Positions 61,819-64,000 of a DNA stretch of 64,000 nt are shown here, piece after piece (the first letter of the stretch is position 1; each line of letters opens with the position of its first letter). Origin of the DNA: Halodesulfovibrio aestuarii DSM 17919 = ATCC 29578 (GTDB lineage Bacteria; Desulfobacterota; Desulfovibrionia; Desulfovibrionales; Desulfovibrionaceae); assembly GCF_000384815.1 (NCBI RefSeq), contig NZ_ARQF01000021.1, positions 310,001-374,000 on the forward strand. Reading direction: 5' to 3'. The position numbers were made by a program, and so were the translations under genes. The notes under the pieces are model-generated. The model ran no database searches, was not told where the DNA came from, and saw only the letters and a list, made by a program, of their open reading frames with translations.

Positions 61819-64000
61819 TTAGGCTCCGGTGGAAAGGGTAACGTCTACGGTTTCGCGTGAATCAAGGTAAATAATGGTGCCCAGCAGTGTGCAGTTGTCA
61901 TATGCCGGCATGGCATTCAGTAAATTAAGGTAACGGCGCACCTGCTGTTTATGTGCAGGGTCGTGGCCGCCTGTTTTGTATTCAATAATAGTAATGGCGT
62001 CCGGTTCGCGCACCAGTAAGTCGGCTCTGTGCTGATTACCGTGTTCGTCCATAATGCCTTGTTCCGGTCTGCCGAAGTGTTGCCATTTGGTAAAGTCAGG
62101 CAGGGTGGTGAGCCAGAGCAGCATGTCCGTCAGTTCTTCTTCTACTTCGGCTCTGTTTTCCATTGGTAGCGGATATTCACGCATACCATGTTGAATGGCA
62201 CGATGAATGTCTTCCTGTGGGGTATCTAGAACGCGTAGGTGTTCTAGACATGTATGGACGAGGATACCGCGACGGCGTTCGTCAAAGATAATTTCTTCCA
62301 GCGGGTTACGGAAAATTTTTAAACGCGGCAGCCAATGCATCGGTTTCCATGCGAGGACATCTTCGTGCTCCGGTAGCAGTTTAGTTTGCTCTGCGGTTTC
62401 AACCTGTTTTTCCGCAAGGGTGCTTTCAGGAGCTTCACCAATGGTGATGCATCCTTTTTCGTCCATCTTGTCCTGATAGTCAGCAAGCAATACGCGTAAG
62501 CTTTTAAGGAGCGGAGAAGTGCGCTCGTGTGTTGGAGTCGATGTGATGGCTGCGTGTAACTCTTCAACAGGGCGTGTCCATGCAACGTAAAGCAGGTGCA
62601 GTTGTTCGCGGCAATCTTTACCCACAGCACGGTAGTAGTCGTCCCCTAGTTCTTTACACAGAGGGACAAGAATTTCTTCTCCGTTGAATGTGAAAGTCTC
62701 CTGCCCGGAAGGACGTTGCTGCATTTGATGATGGAATGGGATGACAACTACAGGAAACTCAAGTCCCTTTGATTTATGCATGGTAAGAATGCGGATAGCG
62801 TCCAGATTTTCCGGCATAGGAACTTTTTCTTCTACACCGCCTTCCTGCCAGAAGGTGAGGAAGGCTGAAAGGGAACGTAGCCCGTTTGTTTCTGCTGTGT
62901 GTACAATCTCTAAGAAACGGCGCAGGAAAATTTCATCCTGCGGGAAACGTTTGAATACGTCGAAATGTTCGAAAGCTTCACGTACAGTGTCATAGGCACT
63001 CATTAAGCCTGCCTGAGAATAGAATGGAGCAATCCATTGTTCCCATATTTGTGGATAGTCGGCCTTAAATGCGTTGAAAAGTGTTCCCTTGCGCGGAGTA
63101 GCGAGCCAGTCATCGAGTGCAGTCCTGTCTATTCCTGCCAGATCTCCGAATAGTTCTGAACCGCTGATCACTGACCAGAACGCAACATCGTGAAGTGGAT
63201 AATCAAGAAAAGTAAGCAGGTTGACCACTTGTTGAACAACTGGATGGTCTGCAATGCAGAGGCTGTTCTCAGTAATAACTGGAAAGCCCCATTCCACAAG
63301 CCAATTCGCCAGTATGTTTGCTTCACCGTTAGTGCGAACCAGCATTGCAATATCTCTTAGTTTCCGTCGGTGCTGTAAGTCATCCACAAAAAGTGTTTTT
63401 AGTTTTTTGTGAACCGACTCAAACAAGGCTTCAGTGTTCTCTGCTTCAATGTCATACAATTTTACAAGGCCGCCACTACCTTCTTTGTGTGGTGGAACTT
63501 TCTGTGCTGCACCGGAAAAGCCCGCCATAATTTCAGCCGCAAGCTCGTCCACAACCTCTGCGGAAGCTTTGCCGATCAGGTCATTGGCAATACGCTTTGC
63601 AGTGTCTTCGTCCTCAAGACGTGAGAAGATGTCGTTGTTGAAGAGAACTACATTTTCACTACTGCGCCAGTTGTTATCAAGTGTTGTTCGTTCCGGATCT
63701 TCGGCAACGGCCTGAATAGCATCCTCATTCAAAATGCCGTCAAAAAGGTCGGAATCCCCACCGCGCCAACCGTAGATAGCCTGTTTTACATCACCAACGT
63801 AAACAACAGTACCTTCTTTTGCGAGACACTCAACAGCGAGAGGCTCAATAGCTTTCCATTGTGTTTTGGATGTGTCCTGAAATTCATCAATAAGCAGGTG
63901 AGTAAGACGTGTACCCATTCGGCAGAAAGCTTCAGATGCTGCATGTTCTCCGCTAAGCACTTTTTGCGCATAGATAGGCCATTGGGAAGCAGGAATAACA
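61819..64000 (-). CDS. addA: ATP-dependent helicase/nuclease subunit A (AddA/RecB type), 5' partial
   Basis: The C-terminal 727 codons or so of a UvrD-family helicase-nuclease run off the right end. Helicase motifs II-VI are visible: LLIDEFQDTS, YVGDVKQAIYGWRGGD, TLDNNWRSSENV, IRILTMHKSKGLEFPVVVIP and LLYVAWTRPVEEL. The nuclease domain has RGILVHTCLEHL and RADLLVREPDAITIIEYKTG. Walker A and the start are outside the window. It is the first gene of addA-addB. It resects double-strand breaks for RecA loading. Confidence 0.93.
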   Translation of the reverse strand, partial: VIPASQWPIYAQKVLSGEHAASEAFCRMGTRLTHLLIDEFQDTSKTQWKAIEPLAVECLAKEGTVVYVGDVKQAIYGWRGGDSDLFDGILNEDAIQAVAEDPERTTLDNNWRSSENVVLFNNDIFSRLEDEDTAKRIANDLIGKASAEVVDELAAEIMAGFSGAAQKVPPHKEGSGGLVKLYDIEAENTEALFESVHKKLKTLFVDDLQHRRKLRDIAMLVRTNGEANILANWLVEWGFPVITENSLCIADHPVVQQVVNLLTFLDYPLHDVAFWSVISGSELFGDLAGIDRTALDDWLATPRKGTLFNAFKADYPQIWEQWIAPFYSQAGLMSAYDTVREAFEHFDVFKRFPQDEIFLRRFLEIVHTAETNGLRSLSAFLTFWQEGGVEEKVPMPENLDAIRILTMHKSKGLEFPVVVIPFHHQMQQRPSGQETFTFNGEEILVPLCKELGDDYYRAVGKDCREQLHLLYVAWTRPVEELHAAITSTPTHERTSPLLKSLRVLLADYQDKMDEKGCITIGEAPESTLAEKQVETAEQTKLLPEHEDVLAWKPMHWLPRLKIFRNPLEEIIFDERRRGILVHTCLEHLRVLDTPQEDIHRAIQHGMREYPLPMENRAEVEEELTDMLLWLTTLPDFTKWQHFGRPEQGIMDEHGNQHRADLLVREPDAITIIEYKTGGHDPAHKQQVRRYLNLLNAMPAYDNCTLLGTIIYLDSRETVDVTLSTGA

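Noticed and set aside
1-64000. CRISPR array, prophage, insertion sequence or obvious defence island
   Set aside because: No regular spacer-repeat array, transposase, integrase or recognised defence gene was found; the addAB genes are ordinary repair genes.

Overview
This window looks like chromosome of a free-living Gram-negative deltaproteobacterium, most likely a member of the Desulfovibrionales (a marine Desulfovibrio/Halodesulfovibrio-like sulfate reducer). That placement is an inference. It rests on the gene mix (cytoplasmic-type CbiK, iron-type alcohol dehydrogenase, SelD, FlgO/FlgP-like envelope proteins, LpxB), a tmRNA tag ANDYEYAMAA, and protein features familiar from that order. No sulfate-reduction gene lies in the window. 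Gene density is high, intrinsic terminators are abundant, and there is no transposase, integrase, prophage or CRISPR array.

Layout. 1-7.4 kb: the end of selD, tRNA-Leu, then the protein-quality-control block tig, clpP, clpX, lon. 7.6-9.4 kb: a three-gene envelope operon of two FlgO-domain proteins around a small lipoprotein. 9.4-12.1 kb (minus): a znuA-znuC-znuB type metal importer. 12.8-21.3 kb: a housekeeping run ispG-proS, then xseA-M23 peptidase-xseB-ispA-dxs. It puts three isoprenoid-pathway genes beside exonuclease VII. 21.3-22.2 kb: a gene-poor stretch with a small hypothetical gene and large inverted repeats. 22.3-26.7 kb (minus): dnaE, queD and a MarC-family protein. 27-28.7 kb: small membrane protein, HD phosphohydrolase and methyltransferase-like protein.

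28.9-41.5 kb is a mosaic of metabolic and transport genes: alkylsulfatase, HAD phosphatase, tRNA-Met, a TalC-type aldolase, YibE/F, alkaline phosphatase, an amino-acid ABC importer lacking its permeases, galM, iron alcohol dehydrogenase and a YodC-like protein. Two very small membrane-protein ORFs also lie here. 41.8-52.6 kb: a giant DUF2339 membrane protein, a GNAT acetyltransferase, tmRNA, lpxB, a nucleoside-recognition membrane protein, rfbB, cbiK and an FlgP/LPP20-like protein. 52.7-64 kb: an M16 peptidase, a degenerate CheA-like protein without a kinase domain, a nitronate-monooxygenase-like enzyme and the addA-addB recombination nuclease (addA runs off the window).

The most unusual items are: (1) a dispersed ~65-90 bp intergenic element in three copies, all on the + strand; (2) the FlgO-lipoprotein-FlgO operon with an FlgP-like protein elsewhere in the window; (3) the kinase-less CheA-like HPt/P2/STAS protein in which proline replaces the phospho-histidine; (4) a triplicated N-terminal module in the DUF2339 protein; (5) several unassigned structured intergenic regions that could encode small RNAs (12.2, 21.9 and 45.4 kb). 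No single locus can be declared a new defence or mobile system from sequence alone.
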